64,000 nt of DNA from Silurus meridionalis (lineage: Eukaryota > Chordata > Actinopteri > Siluriformes > Siluridae), in NCBI RefSeq assembly GCF_014805685.1, contig NC_060906.1, positions 7,160,060-7,224,059 of the forward strand, in the 5' to 3' direction. Numbering within the stretch: the first letter of the stretch is position 1; each line of letters opens with the position of its first letter. The notes below the pieces were generated by a model. It saw only the letters and a program-made list of their open reading frames with translations, was not told the origin of the DNA and ran no database searches. Both the position numbers and the translations under genes were made by a program. This document shows, piece by piece, positions 40,237 to 52,372 of the stretch.

Positions 40237-43200
40237 CTCTCTCTCTCAATTGGCTCTCATTTCTTCCTTTTTCTATACTCCTGCACTATCTGCCTCTGCT
40301 ACAGTGCTCACCAATTAAGAGCATTTTCTGCTAATTACACATTCCTAACTCAGGAATTGCTATGTGTCTATTAAAACATCCTTCAGAGTTTTTTACTATT
40401 TTTATGAATTATTAGACCTGTAGGCCAGTGGATCTGAAAAACATTTCTTTTATTTTAAATGAAAGATGTTTTATTATTGTATCTAACAAAAATGTGCATT
40501 ACAATTATCTGCTCAGTTTTTTTGCTCCAGTGACTAATCCAGTTGCAGTTCTTGTCTTAGTCAGGGTGAAATGTCCGTATGCAATACAATGGGTGTCAAA
40601 AGAGCTTCCAGTCTTCAATTACTGTCTTTTCTCTTTAAGCAATAATTAAACTCAACAAATAAGCACACACATTTTCTCCTCAAAGAAACCCAGCCATTAT
40701 TGTTGCACAAGCGAGTGCACTCTTAGTGCCAGTTCCAAGCCTCATAAATGGGGAGGGTTGTGTTAGGAAGGGCATCCAGTGTAAAACATGCGCCAAATCG
40801 AATATGCGGATCACAAATTTGAATTTCATACCAGATCGTTCGAGGCCTGGTTACCAACGACTGCCACAGGTATTGTTAGCCAACAGGGTACCTGTGCCAC
40901 ACCTGACTTCCTCATACAATACCACAACTCTTCTCTCGGCACCCTGTCGTACGCTTTCTCTAAATCCACAGACAATTAAACTCCTTCTGACCTTCTCTAT
41001 AGTTCTCCATCAACATTCTCAAAGCAAATATTGCATCTGTGGTGCTCTTCCTCAGACTGGCTACCACTACTTTTTCCTATAACTTCATGGTGTGACTGAT
41101 CAACTTTATTTCCTCTGTAGTTACTGCAGGTCTGCACATCTTCCTATTAAAAAAAAAAACACTTCTTCTCTTTTCCTCAGGCATCCTCTTACCTTCCAAA
41201 ATCTAATTGAACAATCTGGTTAAAAACTCCACTGTCAACTCTCCTAAACATCTCCATGCTTCTACTGGTATGTCATTGGGTACTACCGACTTTCCACTCT
41301 TCATCCTCTTAATCGCTGCTCTCACCTCCCCCTTACTAATGTAATCCACTTCCTGCTTCATTATCTCCACACCATCCAACCTTCTCTCTTTCTCATTTTC
41401 CTCATTCATCAGCTGCTCAAAATACTCCCTCCATCTTCTCAACACACTCTCCTTACTAGTCAACACATTTCCATCTCCATCCTTTATTGCTCTAACTTGC
41501 AGCACATCCATCCCCTCTGCCTGGCCAATCGGTATAAATCCTTTTCTCTTTCCTTAGTGTCCAACTTCTCATACAGCTCCTCATATGCATTTTCCTTGGC
41601 TTTTGCCACATCCCTCTTCCTCTGCTGCTGCATCTCCTTGTACTCCTGCCTACTTTTCTCATAACTCAATCCCAATCCTGTTTCTCCAACCTCTTTCTCC
41701 TTATGCTTTCCTGCACGTCCTCATTCCATCACCACGTCTCTTTGTCTTCCTTTCTATTTCCAGATGTCACACCAAGTACCTTCTTAGCTGTCTCCCTTAT
41801 CACTTCTGCAGTAACTGTCCAATCATCCAGCACCTCTTCACCACCACTGAGCCCCTGTCTGACCTCTTCCCTGAATCTCACACTACAGTCTTCCTCCTTC
41901 AGTTTCCACCATCTTATTCTTCTTTCAGTCCTCACTCTCCTCCTCTTCTTCTTCATCTCCAAAGCCATCCTACAGACCTGTGTGCACCTTCCTCCACTCT
42001 TATACGTCACCCTATAATCCTCCTTCCTCTTAAAATAAGTGTTCACCACTGCCATTTCCATCCTTTAGCAAAATCTACCAAAATCTGCCCTTCCACATTC
42101 CTCTCCTTAAAGCCATACCTACCATCACCTCCTCATCGTCTCTGTTCCCTTCACCAACATGGCCATTGAAATCTGCACCAATCACCAATCTTACATTCCT
42201 AGGTACACCTTCTACCACTATCTAATTTACTCCAGAATTTTTCCCTCTTCATCTCACAACCCACTTGTTGAGCATATGCACTGATGACATTTATCATCAC
42301 CCTTTCAACTTCCAGCTTCACGTCCATCAGTATGTGAGGACATGTATGAGGAGAGTGTGACAGCAGTAAAGTGTGCAGTAGGAACGAGGTTGGATTGCAT
42401 CATGGAGCAGCTCTTAGCCCTTTCCTGTTTGCAGTGGTGATGGACAGGTTGATGGACGAGGTCAGTCAACCTGTACTATGATGTTTGTGGATGATATTGT
42501 GATTTGTGGTGAGAGTAGGGAGCAGGTTGAGAAGAGCCTGGAGAGGTGGAGGTACTTGCTGGAGAGAAGGGGATTGAAAGTCAGTAGGAGTACATGCAGG
42601 TAGTTGGTTTGAAAGAGGCAGATGTAGAGGACAGGGTAGTATGGAGACAGATAATCCTCCAAGAAGAAGAAGAATTCTCTCCTAAAACCACTCTTATTTT
42701 TACAATATAGGATCGCCTGTGTTCTGACGTTTAATTGTTCAGACTTTTTAATTCCTTTTAAAAAATAAGTCACTGAAACTTCCTGTTGCTTCTTTCAGTT
42801 TTGAAAATAAAGTAAAATGTATTAAAATTAATTATACATGTACCAATACAAAAATAAATTGAATTGTAAGCCAGTAATATTAAACCTATTACAAAGTTTT
42901 GTAAACAGTATATTTGACACTATCAGGCAGCCTTCATGCTTTGTGCATCTTTTCTACCCAACACAGTTGCATATAGAGGTTAAGTCACTAAAGCCGTCCT
43001 GTCAGCTTGACAGAATTGTCAACTGAACTCTCTCAACAACAAGGTATTTTTGCTTGCACCATTTGGTGCAACCTCTAGAGATTGTGGTGTATGTAAATAC
43101 ACAGGAATTCAGCAATTTCTGAAAATCTCAAACCAGTACATCTGGTACCAACAAAGTACCTGTACCTGTATGATTTAATTACCTTTTTTTCTGGACTATA

Positions 43201-44617
43201 AGCCGCTACTTTTTCCCCATGTTTTGAACCCCACGCCTTAAACAACGAAGCGACTAATTTATGGATTTTTCCAGGGTTTTTCCCAGTTTCACAAACTTCA
43301 AGCCAAAAAACTGAGCGACACAACATAAGACAATAAAATTTCAATAAAATTTCAATGAAAATTTCCGACGGGAACGAAAAAACACACCTTACCTGTGTTC
43401 TGAGCTGCATGGCATCAGCACAGCAATTTTTAAACACACGACGATGCCAAAAGAAAAACTCTCGAGAGAAATTGTTGTGAAAGGAAGGAGGAAGACAGTG
43501 AACAATGACTTTCTTGGTAGGCTACTGTTTAGATACAAGCCGTTGTAACGCGTTGAGTCTGGGTCATGGGAGAGCTCGCTAACTCCAGTTGCAACAGAAA
43601 TCATATAAGCAGAGACAGGTTTCCAAAACTTGTGCTCATTTATTTTTCTTGGCAACAGCGTTACAGGTTAGTCAAAGAAACTTGAAATGAGCATCAGAAA
43701 ATAATAAGGACATATTCCTCGGTCTTGCACACATGCAGTAATAACGGAAAAATGCGGCGGCAGGCTATTCCCAAAATGCCACTCTGCTTTTAAAGGAGCC
43801 ACAACATATTTCACCCGTTACACCGTGTTACAGACACTGTCTTTCGTTAAAGCCTGTGTAAAGTTTATTCGTTTCAGTGTGGAAATGTTATAGACAGGTG
43901 CGGCTTATTATAGTACATTCCGGCTTGTGTATACAAACACCACATCAGGTGGAGCCCCAAGATCTCATTGCTATGCAGAAACAGAATAAGAGAGGTGTAA
44001 AGGTGGGAGAAGCTAATAGCAATGGAAGCATGAAATGCTTCTGCCTAGTGTGTTGTCTCTCAGCTGTATGACAGGTTAATGGGTCTGGTGCTACCTATCT
44101 GAACACTGCCTATTTCCTCTGAGCCACAATGCTGCTATTTTTAAAGCAAAATGCCTTTTCAAGGTAAAAGGTTGGGTTATTTTTTAGGTTGGCTGCAAGA
44201 AATCTTGAAAACAAGTGTCCAATTTTGAATGATGCTTCTTTGTCAGCTTCATCAAATATATGGAATATAGTTTCACAGACCTGCAATAAGAAAGTACACC
44301 CTTGTACAATTGTATGCTTTTATGTACTAGTGAAATAATAGTGCCTTCTCAATCTATTGTTAATGAACAAATAACCTCAAGTGGAAATAACCTCATCTCC
44401 AAACACGTTTCCAATTGAATTTATCATTTGGAAACCTGTGAAAAACAATGACTTCAAACATAAATCAAATGAAGCAACAATGAGAAGGAAAGTGGGTCAA
44501 ACTTTCCTCACATCGATGTGATGCTTTCAGTTGGATCAACTCTTAATGAAAGCATCCACTTCAGGTTATTTTTGGTAAGGAAATGCAACATTGTATACTT
44601 GTTGTCCTTATATATAC

Positions 44618-44677
<60 letters not shown>

Positions 44678-47600
44678 GATGAGGAAAATAAGTATTTGAA
44701 CACCCTGCTATTTTGCAAGTTCTCCCACTTAGAAATCATGGAGGGGTCTGAAATTGTCATCGTAGGTGCATGTCCACTGCGAGAGACATAATCTAAAAAA
44801 AAAAAAAACAGAAATCACAATATATGATTTTTAAACTATTTATTTGTGTAATACAGCTGCAAATAAGTATTTGAACACCTGTCTATCAGCTAGAATTCTG
44901 ACCCTCAAAGACCTGTTAGTCTGCCTTTAAAATGTCCACCTCCACTACATTTATTATCCTAAATTTGATGCACCTGTTTGAGGTCGTTAGCTGCATAAAG
45001 ACACCTGTCCACCCCATATAATCAGTAAGAATCCAACTACTAACATGGCCAAGACCAAAGAGCTGTCCAAAGACACTAGAGACAAAATTGTAATTGCCAA
45101 GCAGCTTGGTGAAAAAAGGTCCACTGTTAGAGCAATCATTAGAAAATGGAAGAAGCTAAACATGACTGTCAATCTCCCTCGGACTGGGGGTCCATGCAAG
45201 ATCTCACCTCGTGGGATCTCAATGATCCAAAGGAAGGTGAGAAATCAGCCCAGAACTGCACAGGAGGAGCTGGTCAATGACCTGAAAAGAGCTGGGACCA
45301 CCATTTCCAAGGTTACTGTTGGTAATACACTAAGACGTCATGGTTTGAAATCATGCATGGCACGGAAGGTTCCCCTGCTTAAAGCAGCACACGTCCAGGC
45401 ACGTCTTAAGTTTGCCAATGACCATTTGGATGATCCAGAGGAGTCATGGGAAAAAGTCATGTGGTCAGATGAGACCAAAATAGAACTTTTGGGTCATAAT
45501 TCCACTAAATGTGTTTGGAGGAAGAAGAATGATGAGTAACATCCCAAGAACACATCCCTACAGTGAAGCATGGGGGTGGTAGCATCATGCTTTGGGGTTG
45601 TTTTTCTGCACATGGGACAGGGCGACTGCACTGTATTAAGGAGAGGATGACCGGGGCCATGTATTGCGAGATTTTGGGGAACAACCTCCTTCCCTCAGTT
45701 AGAGCATTGAAGATGGGTCGAGGCTGGGTCTTCCAAGATGACAATGACCCGAAGCACACAGCCAGGATAACCAAGAAGTGGCTCTGTAAGAAGCATATCA
45801 AGGTTCTGCCGTAGCCTAGCCAGTCTCCAGACCAAACCCAATAGAGAATCTTTGGAGGGAGCTTAAACTCCGTGTTTCTCAGCGACAGGCCAGAAACCTG
45901 ACTGATCTAGAGAAGATCTGTGTGGAGGAGTGGGCCAAAATCCATCCTGCAGTGTGTGCAAACCTGGTGAAAAACTACAGGAATCGTTTGACCTCTGTAA
46001 TTGCAAACAAAGGCTACTCTACCAAATATGAACATTGACTTTCTCAGGTGTTCAAATACTTATTTGCAGCTGTATCATACAAATAAATAGTTTAAAAATC
46101 ATACATTGTGATTTTTGGATTATTTTTTTTAGATTATGTCTCTCACAGTGGACATGCACCTACGATGACAATTTCAGACCCCTCCATGATTTCTAAGTGG
46201 AAGAACTTGCAAAATAGCAGAGTGTTCAAATACTTATTTTCCTCACTGTATATATATACACCGTATTTTCCGGACTATAAGCCGCTACTTTTTTCCCATG
46301 CTTTGAACCCCGCGGCTTAAACAACGAAGTGGCTAATTTATGGGTTTTTCCTGGGTTTTTCCCGGTTTCACAAACTTCAAGCCAAAAAACTGAGCACCAC
46401 AACATTAGACCAATGAAATTGCGAACGGGTTCAGGTGAACCAATGAGACTCTTTATATTAAATCAGATGTGCCCCCACCACATCATAAATATGGATGAGG
46501 TTCCTCTGACGTTTGACCTGCCGCTCACTCGGACTGTCAACAGGAAATGCGAATCATTCCTCACGCTGAAAACAACCGGGCATCAAAAAACGCACGTCAC
46601 CTGTGTTCTGAGCTGCACGACATCGGGAGAAAATCTTCCAATGATGCCGTGCATCAGAAAATAATAAGGACATATTCCTTGGTCCTGCACACATGCAGTA
46701 GGGCTGGGCGATATGGCCTAAAAAAAATCCCCAATTGGCGATTTAAATCTATTTTTTTCCCCCTGCTTAAAATAAATCTGCATATATAAATGTTTTCACT
46801 TTATTAAATAAAGTTTATTTACCCTTCTGGGATTATAACCCACTTTGGGTTAAAGTGCAATCTGAAACAACAAGCCAAAAATACAACCTGGCGGCCCTGC
46901 CATTGTAAATTATGAAAATAGACGGTAACATAACATAAAATGAGCAAACCTACAAAGAAAAATGTTTTATGAGTGTTTAAATGTGGAACATGGTTAAAAA
47001 TGCACCTGAGGTTTTGAGTGATTTTTGCCTTTACTTTTCTTAAAAACTCCACAGTAAAATAAGTTGAAATTTGAAATAAGAATATAAAAGACAGGGAGAT
47101 TCTAAATAAGAATTATTTGAAAGATTGAGCAAACTTAAAAAAAATGTTTTATGAATGTTTGAATATGGTGAATCAAATGCTCAGATTTTTCTGTTTCTTA
47201 ACGGAAACGTCGTTCTAAAGCGTCTTTACATGTATTTTGACCGCTCCCACCACCATACCGTAAGTGTACAATTAGACGCGCAACACTAAACAAAGTGCAG
47301 CTGCTTAACCGTGTATTTTCAAGATGCATCTGCTTAACCGCAGTTAGGGCCCTACAGCTCTCCCACTCGACAGCATGCCTCTGTTTGAGGTGCTGCAGTA
47401 AATTGGTGGTACTGCTACCTTTGTTTGCTCGCTGCCATGTTGTTTGTGTATCTCTATGGCAAACACGCGGGGGGAGGGCTGAGTTCATTCGAAACTATGG
47501 AAGCCCAGAGGGGAGCGTCGGCGGACATTAAAGAGAAAAGAGAAATTCAAATAGATTGATGTAAACTACACATTCAAGTTAATCGATAAAATTGATTTAT

Positions 47601-50006
47601 CGCCCAGCCCTAACATGCAGTAATACTGGAAAAATGCGGCGGCAGGCTATTCCCAAAATGCCGCTCTGCTCTTAAAGGAGCCACAACATATTTCACCTGT
47701 TACACCGTGTAACAGACACTGTTTTTCGTAAAAGCCTGTGTAAAGTTCATTAGTTTCAGTGTGTTCGGCTTATAGACAGGTGCGGCTTATTTATGTTCAA
47801 AATAAAAATCTTTGTAAAATTCAATGGGTGCGAGAGGCTTATATTTGGGTGCGCTTTATAGTCCGGAAATTATGGTACGCATCCAAAACTCCAGACATCA
47901 ACAATGTCAGTAGTGATAAAGGAAGTGTTTAAAATGTATTTTCTTTCATTAATTTGACTATTAAAAAGTAGTATTTCTAATGCAATTAGGCTTTTTATTC
48001 CAAATGGATTTATTTTCATCAACCAATGCAAATCTATTTAAACTGAATTCAAACATGATAAAAAATATGTAACGTTTGTAACAAAAGAAAAATGTAAATG
48101 TAACAAAAGTAAAATGTAAAACATTTATTAAGCTCACAAATTCAGCAAAAAAAACTAAATTGCTGATGACGAAATTACACATTGAGATTTCTGTGAGAGT
48201 GGTCAGGTCTCCTACTTGCTAAGAATGCATTGTGTAGATTGATCTTCATAAATTGCTATAAGGGCAATCACCCAAGTAGAGATTTAGAAATAAAACCAAA
48301 GACAGAACCACGGCTTTGACAGTTGGTGCCGCCTTTAATCACCAGCCAAAAAACCCCAAGGCAGTCTTCAGTGGATCGGATTTTAAATCAGCATCCTGTT
48401 TAGAGGAGGATAAAATAAGAGAAGAGATAAATGATAAATACATCAGTCAACTATAATATTAAAAGGACTGTTTTATTGAATTGTATTCAATTGAATAAAG
48501 AGCAACTTACAACTGAGCTAAAGAGCCCAGCAATAGCAGCTTGCCGGTGGTGGGATTTGAACTTGTGACCTTCCAATCCAAAGTCCAATGCCTTTAACCA
48601 CTGAGCAACCACTTTAACAATAACCAAACTTTAATGTCTAGATGACTGGGTCTGAGCTGCAGAGAAGGGTTTTGTGGGGTGTTGTGGAACCAAAATGTTC
48701 CAAGGTCTTACAGTAATACTCATACTTTCATTCAGTTACCAGGTTTCATTCGTTACCCTGCTTAAATATTTTGACAGCCTTATGTTTGACAACATGGCAC
48801 ATGGACTAGGACTGATCAGCTCTTATCCTGTTTACAGCTGATACAGCACATTCACCTTTTCTGGCACTGCACTTTATGCTCTGAGAAAAACTTGCCGCTT
48901 GCACCATGGACACGTTATAATTATTTTGTTACCACATCACATGCCTAAGTTCATGCCACTGGTTCATGATATGAGAGCTCCCAGATTAGTGTTCCTCCCA
49001 CTGACCAGTCAGACAAGCACAGCCAGACTGGGAGTCCTGCCAATGCCTGCTGACTCGCCAGCCAGAACCAGCTGGTCAAGCTGGAAGGCAAACAGGCCAA
49101 CCTACTACACCATCCTAACACTAGCAAGACCAGGCAGGGAGACCAGCTAAACCAGGATAAACCAGTATAAACAGGGAAGAACCATTATAACCCAGGTTGT
49201 CAGTAAGCTAAAGATTTTAAAGTAAAGACTTTGGACAGTAAACTCCAAGCAACAGGATTCAGTATAATCAAAATATACAGTATGACCTTTTTTTTTACCT
49301 TTCGGAGCAAGCAGCATAGTCGCTCAATGTTCCGAAGCCTTTCACGCTGAGGAGAAAAACAACAAACAAGATATATAGTATATGTATATAATTCAATTAC
49401 ATTTTTTATAGCACTTTTTACAATAGATATTGGTGCATTTGCAGAAAAGTTAACGTGATGCATCAATATTCACATATTCACATATATCAACATATTGGCA
49501 TCAGTAAAAATTTATTTATTTATATGTAATTATTAGTAGATGTGCTATACATTTATTATCTAGAAAGTATTTTATATTTAGATTGATTTCCCCTGGCTAA
49601 TCCACACATTTTCTCAGCACCACTGCTGCTACATACAGTATATGCATTTTTCCATGACTTATGATTCCTTCACTCATTCTCTGTCCACTTGCTGGGGTAG
49701 TGGATGCATGTAAGATTTATATTCTACAGTATATTTAGGTCTGATCATACAATCAGAAATCTGATCTGGATCTCTCCTTTGGCCCAATCTGCTCCAGTAT
49801 TAAGTAGACTTATAATTAACCATCTGTACTATCACAAGAGATCTACCACCTGGGGAGATTAAGTGTTGAGAGCATGTGTTTCTATGAAGTCATCTTTTCT
49901 ATCCAGAGCAACCTGCTATATGCCCATTTTCTGTGTACATGAAGGCCACAACTGCCTAATTTCACTGTAACTAACATGGAAGGAGAGAAAGATAGAGAGA
50001 TAGATC

Positions 50007-50068
<62 letters not shown>

Positions 50069-52285
50069 CAATGTTCAAATTTCACTCGCTTTGACAAATG
50101 GAAGGTTATAGCCAACCAATTACAACTACCACTACCACTGCACTACCACCAAATTACCTCAATGTGTGTCATCATGTTTTGTCATTGACTGCACTTTAAC
50201 ATCTTAACAGAATTTACCATTGAAACTGTCGTTGAAGCTAACTAGCCTGGGTAGCTTCATTTCCAGCTGGTTATTTGTGCTTTCTGTCTAAGAGATTCCA
50301 GACAGTTGAATTAATCCTACTGACATTTCTCCCACTGTAGCAAGCTTCCTACCTAAAACTCATACCTATTTCGATGCTCTTAAGTCTAATCAATTCTAGT
50401 CTTTGAATGCAATTATATATATATTTTACCATTTACTCTATTTGCAGTAAATACATCAAAAATATATACTGTATATTGTCTTGCATTTGATAAAAATATA
50501 CAAGAATAAAGAACACCCTGGGTATTCTCTCATCTTCGACATCACTGTTTCCATTTCAAATAAATGCAAACAAGACTCTAGACAAACTAAAAATTATCTC
50601 CTCCATTAATAATAATATTCTGTAACGCATCCACTGTTACAGAAAAGCTAATAATATCATTGAGAGTTTAGTATGCAACCAATTACAACTGCACTACCAC
50701 CAAATTACCTCAATGTGTGTCATCATGTTTTGTCATTGACTGCACTTTAACATCTTAACAGAATTTACCATTGAAACAGCCTGGCTCTGAAAAGCAAGAA
50801 AAACCGAGATCTGAAAAAGCTTCCACATTACTGTGTACATACTTAGCAGACTACTTCCCCAAAACACCAGCAGCATCCTCAAAAAAGCATTGCTGCAATG
50901 TCAATTCTTTCTAAGGACACTTCTTAAAAGACGCAAGCACTTTAACAGTGTGTCCTGGCCGAGAACACAGTGTGGATTGGATCGAAACACACAACTCCTT
51001 CAGAGGGCATCGAAAACTGCAATAAAACTCAACATCTCCCACAACTCCAGAAGCTGTACTTGGAAGTTTATAATTTTGGAGTCCTCTCACACAGATCATG
51101 ATTTGTTCTCTTTACAATAAACAGCCCCATAGCATTAGAAAATGGCATTTCTGGGCATTGTTTTCCACTCTGACTTTCACTTTTTACCATTTTCTGTAAA
51201 CTTTAGAGACTGGAAAATGTCTGAAACCTGCCAAATCCTAATCCGCATTATGGTTTGTTCCAGTTTGGAACTTAATAATGTAGTAATGTTGATGCTGTAT
51301 ACATGTGATTATACTTTTTCATTTATTATACTTTAGATACTCCTTTTTAAAAAATGCATTCATTAAGGCTGCACAATGAACTCACGTGTAAAACTGTTAG
51401 CTCACAATACAACTCCAACTTCCGACAGCCAGCATGGCCTACAAACATGGCCGCTAAGGACTGCTCACTTAGAACACACAAACACACTTCCATGCTCTCA
51501 CGCACTCAGCTACAGATTGAAAACACTTTTTAATTACACAGATCACAATAATAATATGAAATTCGTTTCATTCACATGTTGTGAAGTATACTCACTTTGA
51601 CTTACATTATTTGTGTTTGCTTCTCCGGTGGTTTTTGATGGTTTTGTCTCTCATTTTTGATACTTGCTGATCGCCTAACCATGCGTCTCTTTTTGACACA
51701 AGCTTTCATTCACACTCTGGAATTTTCTGCTTCTTTATCAAAACTGCTACCTGCTCTTACACATGTCTGAGACTGCATTACGTGACGGTAACATTGCACA
51801 AAATTTTAATATGCATCAATACATTCCTCTATATATCTACATTTCTAGCTAAAATTTGTAATAATAATATGAATACATAAATCTGATTAATCTTAAGGCT
51901 GCAAACACATACATGTCAGGAGTTCAAAAGATTTCTCACTAAGGTTGGTATGATGGATTTGAATTGTCGGTCATTAAACTTTCAGCCAGAGAAAGATGAA
52001 GTTCATCATATATCATATTGTCTATATTTATACAGAGCTAAATGACCCAAAATGTCCTTAAGCTCAGGGGCAGCAAGCATATTGGAGTGCTGTTGCAGAT
52101 AGAAGAGGCTGTTATAATATGGCTTTCTATCATTATACACACATTAGAAAATGACAGTTACTTTTTTATTTAGAGTTGCAGATGCAGAAGCAGTTTGCTT
52201 ATTTATCTGAGCTTCTTAGCTTGTAGCCCAGCGTTATGTATAGGGGGATACGTTAGTTGCTTTGAATTCCATATCTAGTACTTGC

Positions 52286-52372
<87 letters not shown>

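Larger units (their letters stand above)
40685..42674 (+). mobile_element. RTE-clade LINE with inverted middle section
   Basis: One insertion bounded by target duplications TTTCTCCTCAAA (40673-40684) and TTCTCTCCTAAAA (42675-42687). 40685-40898 is 5' UTR in plus orientation. 40899-42330 is endonuclease to early reverse transcriptase in minus orientation. 42331-42674 is later reverse transcriptase and the (GAA)n 3' tail in plus orientation. The two breakpoints meet at one place in the protein (MRKSGVA before YVR). The C-terminal third is also deleted. Confidence 0.85.
46258..47876 (+). mobile_element. Pogo/Tigger-like transposon, copy 3, split by a hAT element
   Basis: Ends CCGTATTTTCCGGACTATAA and GCGCTTTATAGTCCGGAAAT are mirror images, and TA flanks the right end. 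Removing the hAT insertion at 46699-47612 leaves about 705 bp, the size of the other two copies. This copy alone keeps transposase coding sequence on the plus strand. Confidence 0.82.

Noticed and set aside
41585..42169. 194-codon Pro/Ser/His-rich open frame on the plus strand (also 9778-10517)
   Set aside because: Antisense reading of RTE endonuclease coding sequence; its low complexity reflects a purine-rich opposite strand.
48530..48616. tRNA gene on the minus strand
   Set aside because: A- and B-box motifs are present but the body does not fold as a tRNA, and related copies with a LINE-like tail show it is a SINE.
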